Assembly: GCF_004010105.1 (NCBI RefSeq)
Contig: NZ_RRYE01000003.1
Coordinates: forward strand, 1-64,000
DNA length: 64,000 nucleotides
Direction: 5' to 3'
Origin: Microbacterium sp. CPCC 204701
GTDB lineage: Bacteria; Actinomycetota; Actinomycetes; Actinomycetales; Microbacteriaceae
Part shown: positions 17,439-25,930 of the stretch, one piece after another
How the letters are laid out: each line of letters starts with the position of its first letter
Position numbering within the stretch: position 1 is the first letter of the stretch
Translations under genes and position numbers: made by a program
Notes under the pieces: generated by a model
The model's input: only the letters and a program-made list of their open reading frames with translations
Told to the model about the DNA's origin: nothing
The model's database searches: none

Positions 17439-17748
17439 GGTCGTGCGTCCTCCCTATCCGCGGCGCGAGTCAGCCCGGAGAACGATGTTTCAATCGGGCA
17501 TTCGATTCGTCGACTTGTTTGGACCGTACGCGCTACCGGAGCCCTCGAACCGACGCGTCCGGAATAGCAGAACGGTGGCGATTGCCAGGAGAACACCATG
17601 TGCGTACGGGTTCGGATGAGAGGAACTCGTTTCCTGATCGTTCTAAGTAGATTAGGGTTCTATTACATGCAGAGCCGGCAGGCCGTCGCGACGTCGCGCT
17701 GATCAGCCGATACGGACGGCCGCCGCCACCAGTTGAGGACTGACACTG
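17439..17748. other. Divergent intergenic region between the meta-cleavage operon and iclR
   Basis: 310 bp without a convincing gene. It holds the operator dyad at 17647-17663, 208 bp from the tautomerase start and 85 bp from the iclR start. The long distance to the tautomerase gene implies a leader of up to about 200 nt or a promoter well upstream. No riboswitch-like or terminator-like fold was obvious. Confidence 0.6.
17647..17663. promoter_or_regulatory. TAGA-N7-TCTA operator near the meta-cleavage operon promoter
   Basis: GTAGATTAGGGTTCTAT, fourth copy of the dyad (arms TAGA/TCTA, 7-nt spacer). It links the ring-cleavage operon to the TetR regulon of the importer and beta-oxidation operons. 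It could also act on the divergent iclR gene. Confidence 0.68.
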
Positions 17749-18525
17749 ATGTTAGGAACCGTGAATCGCGTGGGATCCGTCTTGGACCTATTCACCCAGG
17801 AAGAGCCGGAATGGGGCACCACCCGCCTCGCTCGTCGTCTCGGCTTGGCGAAGTCGCAGGCGCACGAGATCTTGGTCAGCATGACCGCGATCGGACTGCT
17901 ACAGCGGACTCCCGGGGCCCGCTATCGCCTCGGCTGGCGAACCGTTCGACTCGGCGCGGTGGCGATGCGCAACGAGGGGCTCGCCACTGTAGCCGCCCCG
18001 TGGATGCGACGCCTCGTCGGCATTCATCCCGAGCTCTCCGCCCATCTCGCCGTCTGGGATCTCGACCGCGCGATCTTCGTTGGCCGCCAAGTCGGGCGGG
18101 AAGTCGACTCTGAAGTCGCGCAGACTTCCGCTGCCGGCAGTGAGGCTCCGATTCACTGCACCAGTCTCGGAAAGGTGCTCGCAGCGGCGCAGAGTGACGC
18201 ACGCATCGACCAGACGCTGGCGAACGCTTCGCTGGATCGTTTCACCGATGAGACGATCACGGGAATCACGGCGCTCCGCGATGAGCTCGCGCGCGTCCGC
18301 GAGCGCGGTTTCGCGACGGATCTCGGCGAGCTCAGCGACCGCATGACCTGCATGGCCGTCCCGATCTCGCACGACGACCAGGTGGTCGCAGCACTCGGCG
18401 TCGTACTGCCGCGTCGTGAGTGGCAGCCCGGGGCCGATCGATATCTGAGGACCGTTCGTGAGATGTCGACATCGATCTCCCGGAGCCTCAGGGTCTACAA
18501 CCGTACCGCGGCCGTACCCGCGTGA
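17749..18525 (+). CDS. IclR-family transcriptional regulator (lactonase operon)
   Basis: A 258-residue IclR protein. The N-terminal winged helix has recognition segment LGLAKSQAHEILVSM (about 31-45), and the C-terminal effector domain includes CTSLGKVLAA. Its recognition helix differs from the KSTAHRLL shared by the other three IclR proteins in the window, so it should read a different operator. It heads the plus-strand lactonase/ABC operon and is the probable regulator of it. The start ATG has GAGGA 9 nt upstream. Confidence 0.92.
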   Translation: MLGTVNRVGSVLDLFTQEEPEWGTTRLARRLGLAKSQAHEILVSMTAIGLLQRTPGARYRLGWRTVRLGAVAMRNEGLATVAAPWMRRLVGIHPELSAHLAVWDLDRAIFVGRQVGREVDSEVAQTSAAGSEAPIHCTSLGKVLAAAQSDARIDQTLANASLDRFTDETITGITALRDELARVRERGFATDLGELSDRMTCMAVPISHDDQVVAALGVVLPRREWQPGADRYLRTVREMSTSISRSLRVYNRTAAVPA

Positions 18526-18620
18526 TCATGTTGGGCGGGCTGCGCTGACCCCGCGGCGTCCACGCGGCGAGCGTGGCGCCGCCGGCCTGACGGTGAGCTA
18601 CGTCGTGGTCACGGACGCGC

Positions 18621-18637
18621 GTTCGGCATACGCGAAC
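18621..18637. promoter_or_regulatory. Candidate IclR operator upstream of the first lactonase
   Basis: GTTCGGCATACGCGAAC is a dyad with 5-bp arms GTTCG/CGAAC and a 7-nt spacer, about 100 bp upstream of the lactonase ATG. It lies in the 212-bp gap 18526-18737, which has no gene. Assignment to the IclR at 17749 is inference. Confidence 0.4.
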
Positions 18638-18737
18638 ACCGGCCCCGGAGGTCGGCCGGGGAGTGCCAGCATCGCTCGCAAGCCACAGTGCCGACGTCTG
18701 AAGTCGAGCGCGGAGCAGCGGTATACGAGGAGATGCA

Positions 18738-19748
18738 ATGACGCAGATCGCAACGGTTCGTGGACCTATCGATGCGGCTCGACTTGGTAACACTCTCGTG
18801 CACGAGCACCTGTTCGTGATGAACACCGAGTACACCGAGAACTATCGGCCGGACTTCGAAGAAGCCGCCATGGAGCACACCGCGGTCGAGCAGCTGACGG
18901 CACTCAAGGCGGCCGGCATCGACTCGATCATGGATCTGACGGTCCTGGGTCTAGGGCGTCACATCCCCCGCATCATCAAGGTCGCCGAGCAGGTTGAGAT
19001 CAACATCCTCGCCTCAACGGGCATCTACTCGTATGACTCCGTCCCTTTTCCGTTCATGCATGTCGGCCCGGGTCGTCTCGTCGACCGTCCCGATCCCCTC
19101 GCCGACCACTTCATCCGTGACATCACCGAAGGGATCGCTGGAACGAGCGTGAAGGCGGCCTGTCTCAAGTGCGCGATCGACAAGCCGGGGCTGACGGAAG
19201 GCGTCGAACGCATCATGCGTGCGATCGCTCGCGCTCATCTCGTCACCGGCGCACCCATCTCGGTGCACACCGACGTGGGTTCGCGCAACGGCCTCATCGC
19301 CCAGCGGGTTCTGGCCGAGGAAGGGGTCGACCTCCGGGATGTCATCGTCGGCCACTCCGGGGACACACAGGATCTCGACCACCTTATGGAGATCGCGGAT
19401 CAGGGTTCCATCCTCGGCATGGACCGGTTCGGGATGCACACGACGATGACCCACGACCAGCGCGTCGACATCGTCGTCCGCCTCATCGAGCGAGGCTACG
19501 TCGATCGCATCGGCCTCTCTCACGACAATTTCTGCTACGCAGATCACTTCCCCGCCGGCGAGCCCCATAACGGCGTGTTCAAGGGCTTGCGCTACACCTA
19601 CATCAGCGAAGAGGTCCTCCCCTCCCTGCGGGAGCGAGGAATCACCGAAGGCCAGATCCATCAGATGCTCGTCGAGAACCCGCGCCGGCACTTCGAGGAC
19701 TCCTACCGCCGTGCCGCGGGACGCGACATCGGGAGCGCGACAGCCTGA
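18738..19748 (+). CDS. Phosphotriesterase-like lactonase 1
   Basis: A 336-residue amidohydrolase-superfamily TIM barrel of the phosphotriesterase/PLL group. All binuclear metal ligands are visible: His22 and His24 (VHEHLFV), the carbamylated Lys144 (CLKCAID), His177 (SVHTDV), His206 (VGHSGDT) and Asp263 (SHDNF). Known relatives hydrolyse lactones, with side activity on phosphotriesters. It is about 60% identical by eye to the second copy at 25931, from which it differs by a 7-residue deletion before the Lys. Start ATG with AGGAG 5 nt upstream. First enzyme gene of the operon. Confidence 0.93.
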   Translation: MTQIATVRGPIDAARLGNTLVHEHLFVMNTEYTENYRPDFEEAAMEHTAVEQLTALKAAGIDSIMDLTVLGLGRHIPRIIKVAEQVEINILASTGIYSYDSVPFPFMHVGPGRLVDRPDPLADHFIRDITEGIAGTSVKAACLKCAIDKPGLTEGVERIMRAIARAHLVTGAPISVHTDVGSRNGLIAQRVLAEEGVDLRDVIVGHSGDTQDLDHLMEIADQGSILGMDRFGMHTTMTHDQRVDIVVRLIERGYVDRIGLSHDNFCYADHFPAGEPHNGVFKGLRYTYISEEVLPSLRERGITEGQIHQMLVENPRRHFEDSYRRAAGRDIGSATA

Positions 19749-19767
19749 CACAGCCCCGATCGCCGCG

Positions 19768-19789
19768 CCGTGCGCATAGAGGCGCACGG
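19768..19789 (+). other. Hairpin between lactonase 1 and binding-protein gene
   Basis: An 8-bp perfect stem (CCGTGCGC/GCGCACGG) with a 6-nt loop and no T-run. It could attenuate or stabilise mRNA between the enzyme gene and the binding-protein gene. Confidence 0.5.
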
Positions 19790-19840
19790 TCTACGAGTTC
19801 GCGATCGCGGACCCTCGATCACTCAGAGAAACGAGGCATC

Positions 19841-21148
19841 ATGCACAGCCAGGCATCGACCTTGAGAACGGTCAGAGTCGCGCTTGCCGCTGCGGTAGTA
19901 GCGACAGCGGCCGTCGCTTTGAGCGCATGTAGCGGAGGGGAGGCGGCCAAGCCCAGTCCGGCCGTTTCCGTGAGCTCTTCACCGCTCGCCGAACTTACAG
20001 GCTCCAACCCCGATGCCCTCGGTGGAGACCTAACGCTGAAGCTCGGCGCTGTCCTCCCGCTCACCGGCCCCCAGAACTACTACGGCCGCGGTCCGCTACG
20101 AGCTGTCGAGCTGGCGATCGCTCAGGTCAGGGCGGCAGGAGGGCCGCAATTCGAGCTGATCACGAAGGATCACAAATCTGGCGACGCGCAAGCGGCCGTA
20201 CAAGCCACTCGGGAACTCGGACAGGATCGGGTGCCCATGGCGATTTACTCATTCGCGGCTGTCAACGGAGCCGCCTTGCCCGGCATCGAGCAGTACAAGA
20301 TCCTCTCGCTGGACGGGATCGGCGGAACCGGCAGCTTCGGGCAGGGGAAGCCGTGGTTCTACGGCACGCGATCTCTCGTTCCGGAGGACACCTATGCCGG
20401 GGTCGCCGAGTACCTGACCACGAGCTACCCGGATGTGAAGAAGGTGGCGAGCGTGCTCACCGATTACGGTCCCGAGGTCGTAGACGGGCAGGTAGGCGCC
20501 ATGGAGGACGCCTTGAGTGATGCCGGTATCGAGGTCATCAGCCGCGACATCGCTCCGGCTGGCACGACGGACTTCTCCGCGATCATCTCGAAGATCAACG
20601 CCTCGGACGCCGATGCCGTCATCACGGTGCAGTTCGGTGCCGACCCCGGCGCGTTCTACAAGCAGTACCGCGACTCGGGTGCCGACGAGCTGGTGATCGG
20701 ATCCGACATCAATTCGGACATGATTGCGAACGCCGGCGCGGCCTTGGAGGGCTGGGAATTCGCCTCCGAGTACTTCGACCCGTCCGTCGCACGGAACCCT
20801 CTTGGTGAATACTTCGTCGAATCCTATGAGGATGCGTACCCGGACGCAGGCCCGCCGGACTCCTACGCCGCGGGCGCGTACGAGGACGTGTTGGTCTTCT
20901 GGCTCCTGGTCCAACGAGTTATCGCCGCGGGCGGCGACCCGAGCGACTCTCAGCAGCTGCTCGACGCGCTCGAGGCCGATCCGGTGTTCCCCACCGTTTA
21001 CGGCAACGGAGAGACCGGCACGTTCTCCATCAATCTCGACACGCACACCGTCGATTCGCGCTTCCTCGGTCTGTACTCGTACGACGGCTCGAAGGTCGTT
21101 CCCATCGCGTCATACAACATCGGCGGGCGCGATTTCACCCTGCAGTAG
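19841..21148 (+). CDS. ABC transporter substrate-binding lipoprotein (second importer)
   Basis: A 435-residue LivK-type periplasmic binding protein. The signal peptide ends in lipobox ALSAC (Cys30), then the typical LKLGAVLPLTGPQNYYG opening. Sequence similarity to the binding protein at 207 is only at family level, so the two importers probably take different ligands. It precedes two permease and two ATPase modules in the same direction. Start ATG with a GAGG ribosome site. Confidence 0.93.
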   Translation: MHSQASTLRTVRVALAAAVVATAAVALSACSGGEAAKPSPAVSVSSSPLAELTGSNPDALGGDLTLKLGAVLPLTGPQNYYGRGPLRAVELAIAQVRAAGGPQFELITKDHKSGDAQAAVQATRELGQDRVPMAIYSFAAVNGAALPGIEQYKILSLDGIGGTGSFGQGKPWFYGTRSLVPEDTYAGVAEYLTTSYPDVKKVASVLTDYGPEVVDGQVGAMEDALSDAGIEVISRDIAPAGTTDFSAIISKINASDADAVITVQFGADPGAFYKQYRDSGADELVIGSDINSDMIANAGAALEGWEFASEYFDPSVARNPLGEYFVESYEDAYPDAGPPDSYAAGAYEDVLVFWLLVQRVIAAGGDPSDSQQLLDALEADPVFPTVYGNGETGTFSINLDTHTVDSRFLGLYSYDGSKVVPIASYNIGGRDFTLQ

Positions 21149-21152
21149 TCCT

Positions 21153-21179
21153 CGGAGCGGAGCCGAGTTCCCCGCTCCG
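21153..21179 (+). other. Hairpin directly after the binding-protein gene
   Basis: CGGAGCGG/CCGCTCCG 8-bp stem with an 11-nt loop, starting 4 bp after the stop codon and with no T-run. Such structures commonly stabilise the binding-protein message relative to downstream permease genes. Confidence 0.55.
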
Positions 21180-21203
21180 CCGTCGATCATGTAAAGGACG
21201 ATC

Positions 21204-22133
21204 ATGGACCTGGGCACCACCGCTCAGCTCGTTCTCAGCGGCATCATCAGCGGCACGCTCATGGGAGCTCTCGGGTTGGGTCTGGCTCTCATCCTCGGAG
21301 TAACGGGGCGCTTCCACTTCGCCTATGGGCTCACCTTCACGGGCGGCGCGTACACGGCGGCGCTGCTCGTGCGCGACCTGGCCGTGCCGCCCTGGCTCGC
21401 GCTCGTGGCGGCGAGTGTCGCCGCGGCCGCCATCGGCCTCGCGATCGAACTGTTCATCTACCGTCCGCTCGACCGCGGCGGCGCAAAGAAGTCTCTGCTT
21501 CCCGTGTTTGTGAGCTCCCTGGGACTGACGATCATCGGCACCAACCTGATTTCGCTGCTCTGGGCAGGGAGCAGCCCGAGTATCGCGTTTCCTCTCATGG
21601 GTGCATCGACGATGCACTTCGGCTCCGTGTATATCACCGCGCTCGACCTCACGGTCACCATGGGGCTGCTCGCGCTGGTCGCTCTGCTCAGCATCATAAG
21701 ATCCGCGACTCCGTGGGGTCATGCGGTCAGAGCCGTCCAGAGCAATGTCGTGATGGCGCAGACCGTCGGCATCCGACCGTCGCTCGTCGCCGCAGGCGCG
21801 TTCGCAGTTGGCTCGGCCATCTCGGGCCTGGTCGGAGCGTTTACAGCCGCAGACCTCGCGGCGAGCCCCACCATGGGCGTTCAGCCGCTCTTTTCGGCAT
21901 TCATCGTCGCCTTCCTTGCCGGCACGACGTCGCCGCCATGGAAGGTTCTTCTGGCAGGCATCGCACTAGGGCTCCTTCAGACGCTGAGTTCCCTGTGGAT
22001 ACCGACCCAATACACGTCGATCGTCGTATTCGCGGTGCTGTTCGTCTTCTTGGTCGCGCGAGCCATCGCGACGTACCCGTTCGTTCACGCACTGCGGGCA
22101 ACCCGGCGCGTGCGCTTCGCAGGAGGGAACTGA
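21204..22133 (+). CDS. ABC transporter permease, LivH type (second importer)
   Basis: A 309-residue membrane protein. It starts LVLSGIISGTLMGALGLGLA with the LivH pattern, and has FHFAYGLTFTGGAYTAALL and the C-terminal MGVQPLFSAFIVAFLAGT cytoplasmic-loop region. Ribosome site AAAGGA upstream of the ATG. The next gene starts 1 bp after its stop. Confidence 0.92.
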   Translation: MDLGTTAQLVLSGIISGTLMGALGLGLALILGVTGRFHFAYGLTFTGGAYTAALLVRDLAVPPWLALVAASVAAAAIGLAIELFIYRPLDRGGAKKSLLPVFVSSLGLTIIGTNLISLLWAGSSPSIAFPLMGASTMHFGSVYITALDLTVTMGLLALVALLSIIRSATPWGHAVRAVQSNVVMAQTVGIRPSLVAAGAFAVGSAISGLVGAFTAADLAASPTMGVQPLFSAFIVAFLAGTTSPPWKVLLAGIALGLLQTLSSLWIPTQYTSIVVFAVLFVFLVARAIATYPFVHALRATRRVRFAGGN

Positions 22134-22134
22134 C

Positions 22135-23826
22135 GTGGACTACTGGCTCGGATACCTCACCCTCACCGTGATCTTCCTCAGCTTCGCCGTGCCGCTGAAC
22201 ATCCTGGCCGGCTACACCGGCGTCTTCAGCGTGGCCAGCACGGGGTTCGGCGCCCTCGGTGGGTATATCGCCGCATACCTCACGTCCCTGGCGGGCTGGG
22301 ATTTCGGGGCTGTCCTGACACTCGCGCTCGGGGTCGGAGCCGTGGTCGGACTCCTCATCAGCTTTCCCGTCGTGCGTCTACCGGAGGAGTACGTCATCCT
22401 CTTGACTCTGGCGTTCTCCGCCCTCATCGTCTCGATCATCACGGCAAGCCCGTTCTTCGGCGGACAACTGGGTTTGATCGGACTTCCGTTGCCAGGGCTG
22501 TTCGGATGGCGGCCGTATTCGGCGCTGGAAACTTTCTTGTTCTTCTCTGTGCTCGCCGGTCTCATGGTCGCCGTCTGTTGGCGCCTCGGCGAGTCTCCTT
22601 TCGGTCGGCTGCTCCGCGCCATCAAGGGGGATGAACTGGCCACTCGGTCCCTCGGCAAGCAGACCACCATGATCAAGCTCGGGACGTTTGCCGCCATGTC
22701 CGCCTTCTCGGCGGTCGGCGGGGTGCTGCTGGTCAGCTATTACTCGGTCGCGTCGCCGACCTTGTTCTCGTTTGACCAGACGATGCTGATCTTCGCGATG
22801 GTGATCATCGGAGGACTCGGTTCGATTCCGGGCACCATTCTCGGCACCCTCGTCATCGTGATGAGCGAGCCGGTCCTCATCATGCTCCTGTCCTTCGACC
22901 AGCAGGTGGCGGCCATCATCCGCCCGATTCTCTTCGGCATCCTCATCATCCTGGTTCTGCGATTCCGCCCCGGCGGAATCATCCAGCGCCGGCGACAAGG
23001 CCTCCCGCCGCACCGCGAGGTGACGGCGATCGTTCCGCTGGGCGAGGGGGAGGTGGCGCGCACACCTCCAGCACTCCTGCTCGTGGTTGAAAGCGTGTAC
23101 AAACGGTTCGGAGGCGTGAAAGCCGTCAATGATCTCTCCCTCTTGTTGGCTCCCGGAAGGATCACCGCACTGCTAGGACCCAACGGAGCCGGCAAGAGCA
23201 CGGTCTTCAACCTGGTTACGGGCGCCCTGACACCTGACGCAGGGCAGGTGTTGCTCGACCGCGAACCGTTGACCGGCTCATCTCCCGAGAAGGTGGCCCG
23301 CAAGGGGGTCGTTCGATCGTTCCAGGACGTGCGAGTATTCGGCGACCTCTCCGCCTTGGAAAACGTGATGGTGTCCGACCAGCGCAATCCGGGCGAGAAC
23401 CCGTTCATCACTTTGTTCTTGCCCCGGCGGGTGGCCCGCCACGAGCGGCGAGCACGAGCGCGAGCGATCGGGTGGCTGCAGTTCGTCGGGGTCGAGGACA
23501 TGCACCGGCCCGCCGACTCCCTCTCCTTTGCGCAACAGAAGCTCGTCGCCATCGCCAGGGTACTCGCGACCGATGCCGAGATTCTGCTGCTCGACGAACC
23601 ACTTTCCGGCCTGGAAGGACGATCGGCCGAACATATCCTTGAGGTGCTCGAGAGGATCCGCGAGCTGGGGCGAACAGTCTGCATCGTCGAGCACAATGTC
23701 GCTGCCGTTCGCCGGCTGGCGGACCACGCCTTCTTCATGGAGCAAGGAACAGTCACGGCTGCGGGGACGGTGGCCGAGCTCCTCGCCGATCCTCGCCTGG
23801 AGGAGGCGTACTTTGGCGCGCACTGA
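22135..23826 (+). CDS. LivM-LivG fusion: permease and ATPase in one protein
   Basis: A 563-residue fusion. Residues 1-300 form a LivM-type permease (NILAGYTGVFSVASTGFGAL near residue 22). Residues from about 315 form a LivG-type ATPase with Walker A GPNGAGKSTVFNLV, a degenerate signature SLSFAQQKLVAIARVLA and Walker B ILLLDEPLSGL. The linker has no transmembrane segment. Fusions of this kind are known in the family; here they force 1:1 stoichiometry of permease and ATPase. The GTG start has GGAGGG 7 nt upstream. Confidence 0.93.
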   Translation: MDYWLGYLTLTVIFLSFAVPLNILAGYTGVFSVASTGFGALGGYIAAYLTSLAGWDFGAVLTLALGVGAVVGLLISFPVVRLPEEYVILLTLAFSALIVSIITASPFFGGQLGLIGLPLPGLFGWRPYSALETFLFFSVLAGLMVAVCWRLGESPFGRLLRAIKGDELATRSLGKQTTMIKLGTFAAMSAFSAVGGVLLVSYYSVASPTLFSFDQTMLIFAMVIIGGLGSIPGTILGTLVIVMSEPVLIMLLSFDQQVAAIIRPILFGILIILVLRFRPGGIIQRRRQGLPPHREVTAIVPLGEGEVARTPPALLLVVESVYKRFGGVKAVNDLSLLLAPGRITALLGPNGAGKSTVFNLVTGALTPDAGQVLLDREPLTGSSPEKVARKGVVRSFQDVRVFGDLSALENVMVSDQRNPGENPFITLFLPRRVARHERRARARAIGWLQFVGVEDMHRPADSLSFAQQKLVAIARVLATDAEILLLDEPLSGLEGRSAEHILEVLERIRELGRTVCIVEHNVAAVRRLADHAFFMEQGTVTAAGTVAELLADPRLEEAYFGAH

Positions 23827-24541
23827 ATCAGCCGAGCCTGTGCTCGAACTTCGCGGCATCGGACTCGCCTACGGCAGGACACAGGTCGTCTTCGACCTCG
23901 ACCTCGCGGTCGAGAAGGGACAGATCACCGCTCTGCTCGGCCACAACGGCGCGGGGAAGACAACCACTCTCGCCGGCGCATTCGGTCTCGTGCCGGCGCG
24001 CACGGGGACTGTCTCCCTGTCGGGTACACGTATCGACGGCTGGTCCGCCGCGAAGCGTGCACGCGCGGGACTCGCGTTCATCCCGGCCGTCGACTTTGTC
24101 TTCGCCGACCTGACCGTGGAGCAGAACCTGCGGCTTTCGGCCTTCGCGGCGAAGTCCGGTACGAGCGAGTCGCATGATCGCCTCGCCGAAGTTCTTCGTC
24201 TTTGGCCGATTCTCGAAGAGCGTCGGTCGCAGGTCGCCGGGACCCTGTCCGGTGGTCAGCGACGGATGCTGAGCCTGGCCATCGCCCTCATGACCGACCC
24301 GTCGGTACTTCTCCTCGACGAACCGTCACTGGGACTGTCTCCGGTCCTCGTCGACCAGCTGTTCGACGACCTGCGCATTCTGGCGAACGAACGCGGGATC
24401 GCTGTGTTGCTCGTGGAGCAGGCTGTGCACAAAGCGCTCAGCGTGGCCGATTACGCGTATGTGATCCGTTCCGGGAGGGTGATCGCGCATGAGCCCGCGG
24501 CCATCCTCGCACGCAGCGCCTCGCTGTGGGAGCTGTTCTGA
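23813..24541 (+). CDS. ABC transporter ATP-binding protein, LivF type (second importer)
   Basis: About 242 residues. Walker A GHNGAGKTTTLAG, signature LSGGQRRMLSLAIALM, Walker B VLLLDEPSLGLSPVLV. The start is taken as TTG 23813 with GGAGG 6 nt upstream, overlapping the preceding gene by 14 bp; GTG 23840 is an alternative. The frame extends to 23528 without a stop, but that part is a shadow of the fusion gene. Completes the second importer. Confidence 0.9.
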   Translation: MARTESAEPVLELRGIGLAYGRTQVVFDLDLAVEKGQITALLGHNGAGKTTTLAGAFGLVPARTGTVSLSGTRIDGWSAAKRARAGLAFIPAVDFVFADLTVEQNLRLSAFAAKSGTSESHDRLAEVLRLWPILEERRSQVAGTLSGGQRRMLSLAIALMTDPSVLLLDEPSLGLSPVLVDQLFDDLRILANERGIAVLLVEQAVHKALSVADYAYVIRSGRVIAHEPAAILARSASLWELF

Positions 24542-24571
24542 CCCCCACCCACCACAACACGAAGGATTCCC

Positions 24572-25459
24572 ATGGACCCGCATCCCCGACCGAACTACTC
24601 CGCCCGTGACGACCTCGCTCGCATAGTCTCTGTCGCCCCGACTCAACGACGTCGTGACCTCACGCCCGAGATCGCATCCGGATACTGGCGTGACGTGCAC
24701 GGGGTATCGATCACTGCCTGTGGGCACCTGAGCGTGTATTTCCAGCACCACCTCGAGAACGACCGGGGGCACCTATGGCCTATCCTTCCCGGGATCTCCA
24801 GTCAGATTGAAGACCGGTATCAGCTCGACGGCCTCGCCGAATTCGGCTGGGCATCGGTGGAGGACAGCGCAGCCTTCGGCAGCGTCTTCGCCGAGCGACG
24901 GCTCTCCTCCGACGAGCAGAACATTTTCGAGTCGCTGGTCGTTCAGACCTCGGCCGAGGGTCAGAACAAGACGCTCGTGGATTCACTTCCGGACCCCTAC
25001 GCCCGAGGCACTGAAGGTCACCTACGCGTGTTCCTCGCATTTCGTCGAGCTGAAGGCGTCACACACGAAGCCTTCCGCGTGCACCTTCGCGACCGGTTCC
25101 TTCCTCCCCTCGCCGATCTACCCGAGGTCCTCCGCCTTCGCTATACGTTCGTCGACGACTTCATGCTTGGTGACTGGGACTCCCCCAACGTCGACAACGA
25201 CATTCCCGTCACCGAGCAGTACCAGGCATTCATCGAGGTCGTGGTCCGAGACGCGACCGCGCTGAACCGTGTGTACACCGGTGAGGCATTCGCGGGCGCC
25301 GCGGAGGGACTCTCGGCTGCCGTCCGACACGTCAACGCGTACCGGTCGACGGCGACGTACGGGTTCGTCTTCCGAAAAGAACCGACGCTGATCGGCCGCT
25401 ACGGCGTCACACGTGCTGCGCTCATCGAAGCGACCGGCGCCACGAACATGATCGACTGA
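24572..25459 (+). CDS. EthD-type dimeric alpha/beta-barrel protein
   Basis: A 295-residue protein containing two ferredoxin-like halves. The first half has EIASGYWRDVHGVSI, recalling the EthD motif (YWRxxHG), and the second VTHEAFRVHLRDRFLPPL. EthD proteins accompany P450 or lactonase catabolic genes, and most have no proven reaction; isomerase or accessory roles are proposed. It follows the transporter by 30 bp and precedes a cupin gene by 32 bp, in the same operon. No signal peptide or metal site was recognised. Confidence 0.7.
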   Translation: MDPHPRPNYSARDDLARIVSVAPTQRRRDLTPEIASGYWRDVHGVSITACGHLSVYFQHHLENDRGHLWPILPGISSQIEDRYQLDGLAEFGWASVEDSAAFGSVFAERRLSSDEQNIFESLVVQTSAEGQNKTLVDSLPDPYARGTEGHLRVFLAFRRAEGVTHEAFRVHLRDRFLPPLADLPEVLRLRYTFVDDFMLGDWDSPNVDNDIPVTEQYQAFIEVVVRDATALNRVYTGEAFAGAAEGLSAAVRHVNAYRSTATYGFVFRKEPTLIGRYGVTRAALIEATGATNMID

Positions 25460-25491
25460 CCGACCACCCACCCTGGAAAGGACGCTCACAC

Positions 25492-25902
25492 ATGGATGTG
25501 CGGAATCTCAAGTCAAAAGACCCGATCGTCGAGCATGGCGGCACCTGCCTCTCGTACTTCTTCTACGACAAGGAGGAGCTTCGAGAGCAGACCATGGGCA
25601 GCTACCTCGAGTTCGTCGCCGAGTTCGAGCTGAAGGACGGGGCGCGGCTCGAACCGCACTATCACGACTCGGATGAGTTCTACTACATCCTTCGTGGCAG
25701 CGCCGTGATGTGGATCGAGGGAGAAAGGCGCGTGCTGGAGCAGGGCGACCTCGTCCACATTCCTCGGAATGCCGTGCACTCGATCTGGCCGAGCGAGGAG
25801 GACGGGTCCTTCCGCGCACTGTCCTTCGCGACGAGCTTCATGCTCGAAGGTAGGACAGGACACATTCCGGTGCCCGAGCGCGCGGCCGAACTCGACCGTT
25901 GA
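25492..25902 (+). CDS. Small single-domain cupin protein
   Basis: A 136-residue cupin_2 protein. Motif 1 is LEPHYHDSDEFYYILRGSA (His, His, Glu ligands) and motif 2 contains GDLVHIPRNAVHSI with the final His. It could be a metal-dependent isomerase, dioxygenase or sensor. It sits between the EthD and second lactonase genes. Ribosome site GGAAAGGA upstream. Confidence 0.85.
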   Translation: MDVRNLKSKDPIVEHGGTCLSYFFYDKEELREQTMGSYLEFVAEFELKDGARLEPHYHDSDEFYYILRGSAVMWIEGERRVLEQGDLVHIPRNAVHSIWPSEEDGSFRALSFATSFMLEGRTGHIPVPERAAELDR

Positions 25903-25930
25903 CCCACCCGCGAACGAGAGAACCCCTGAT

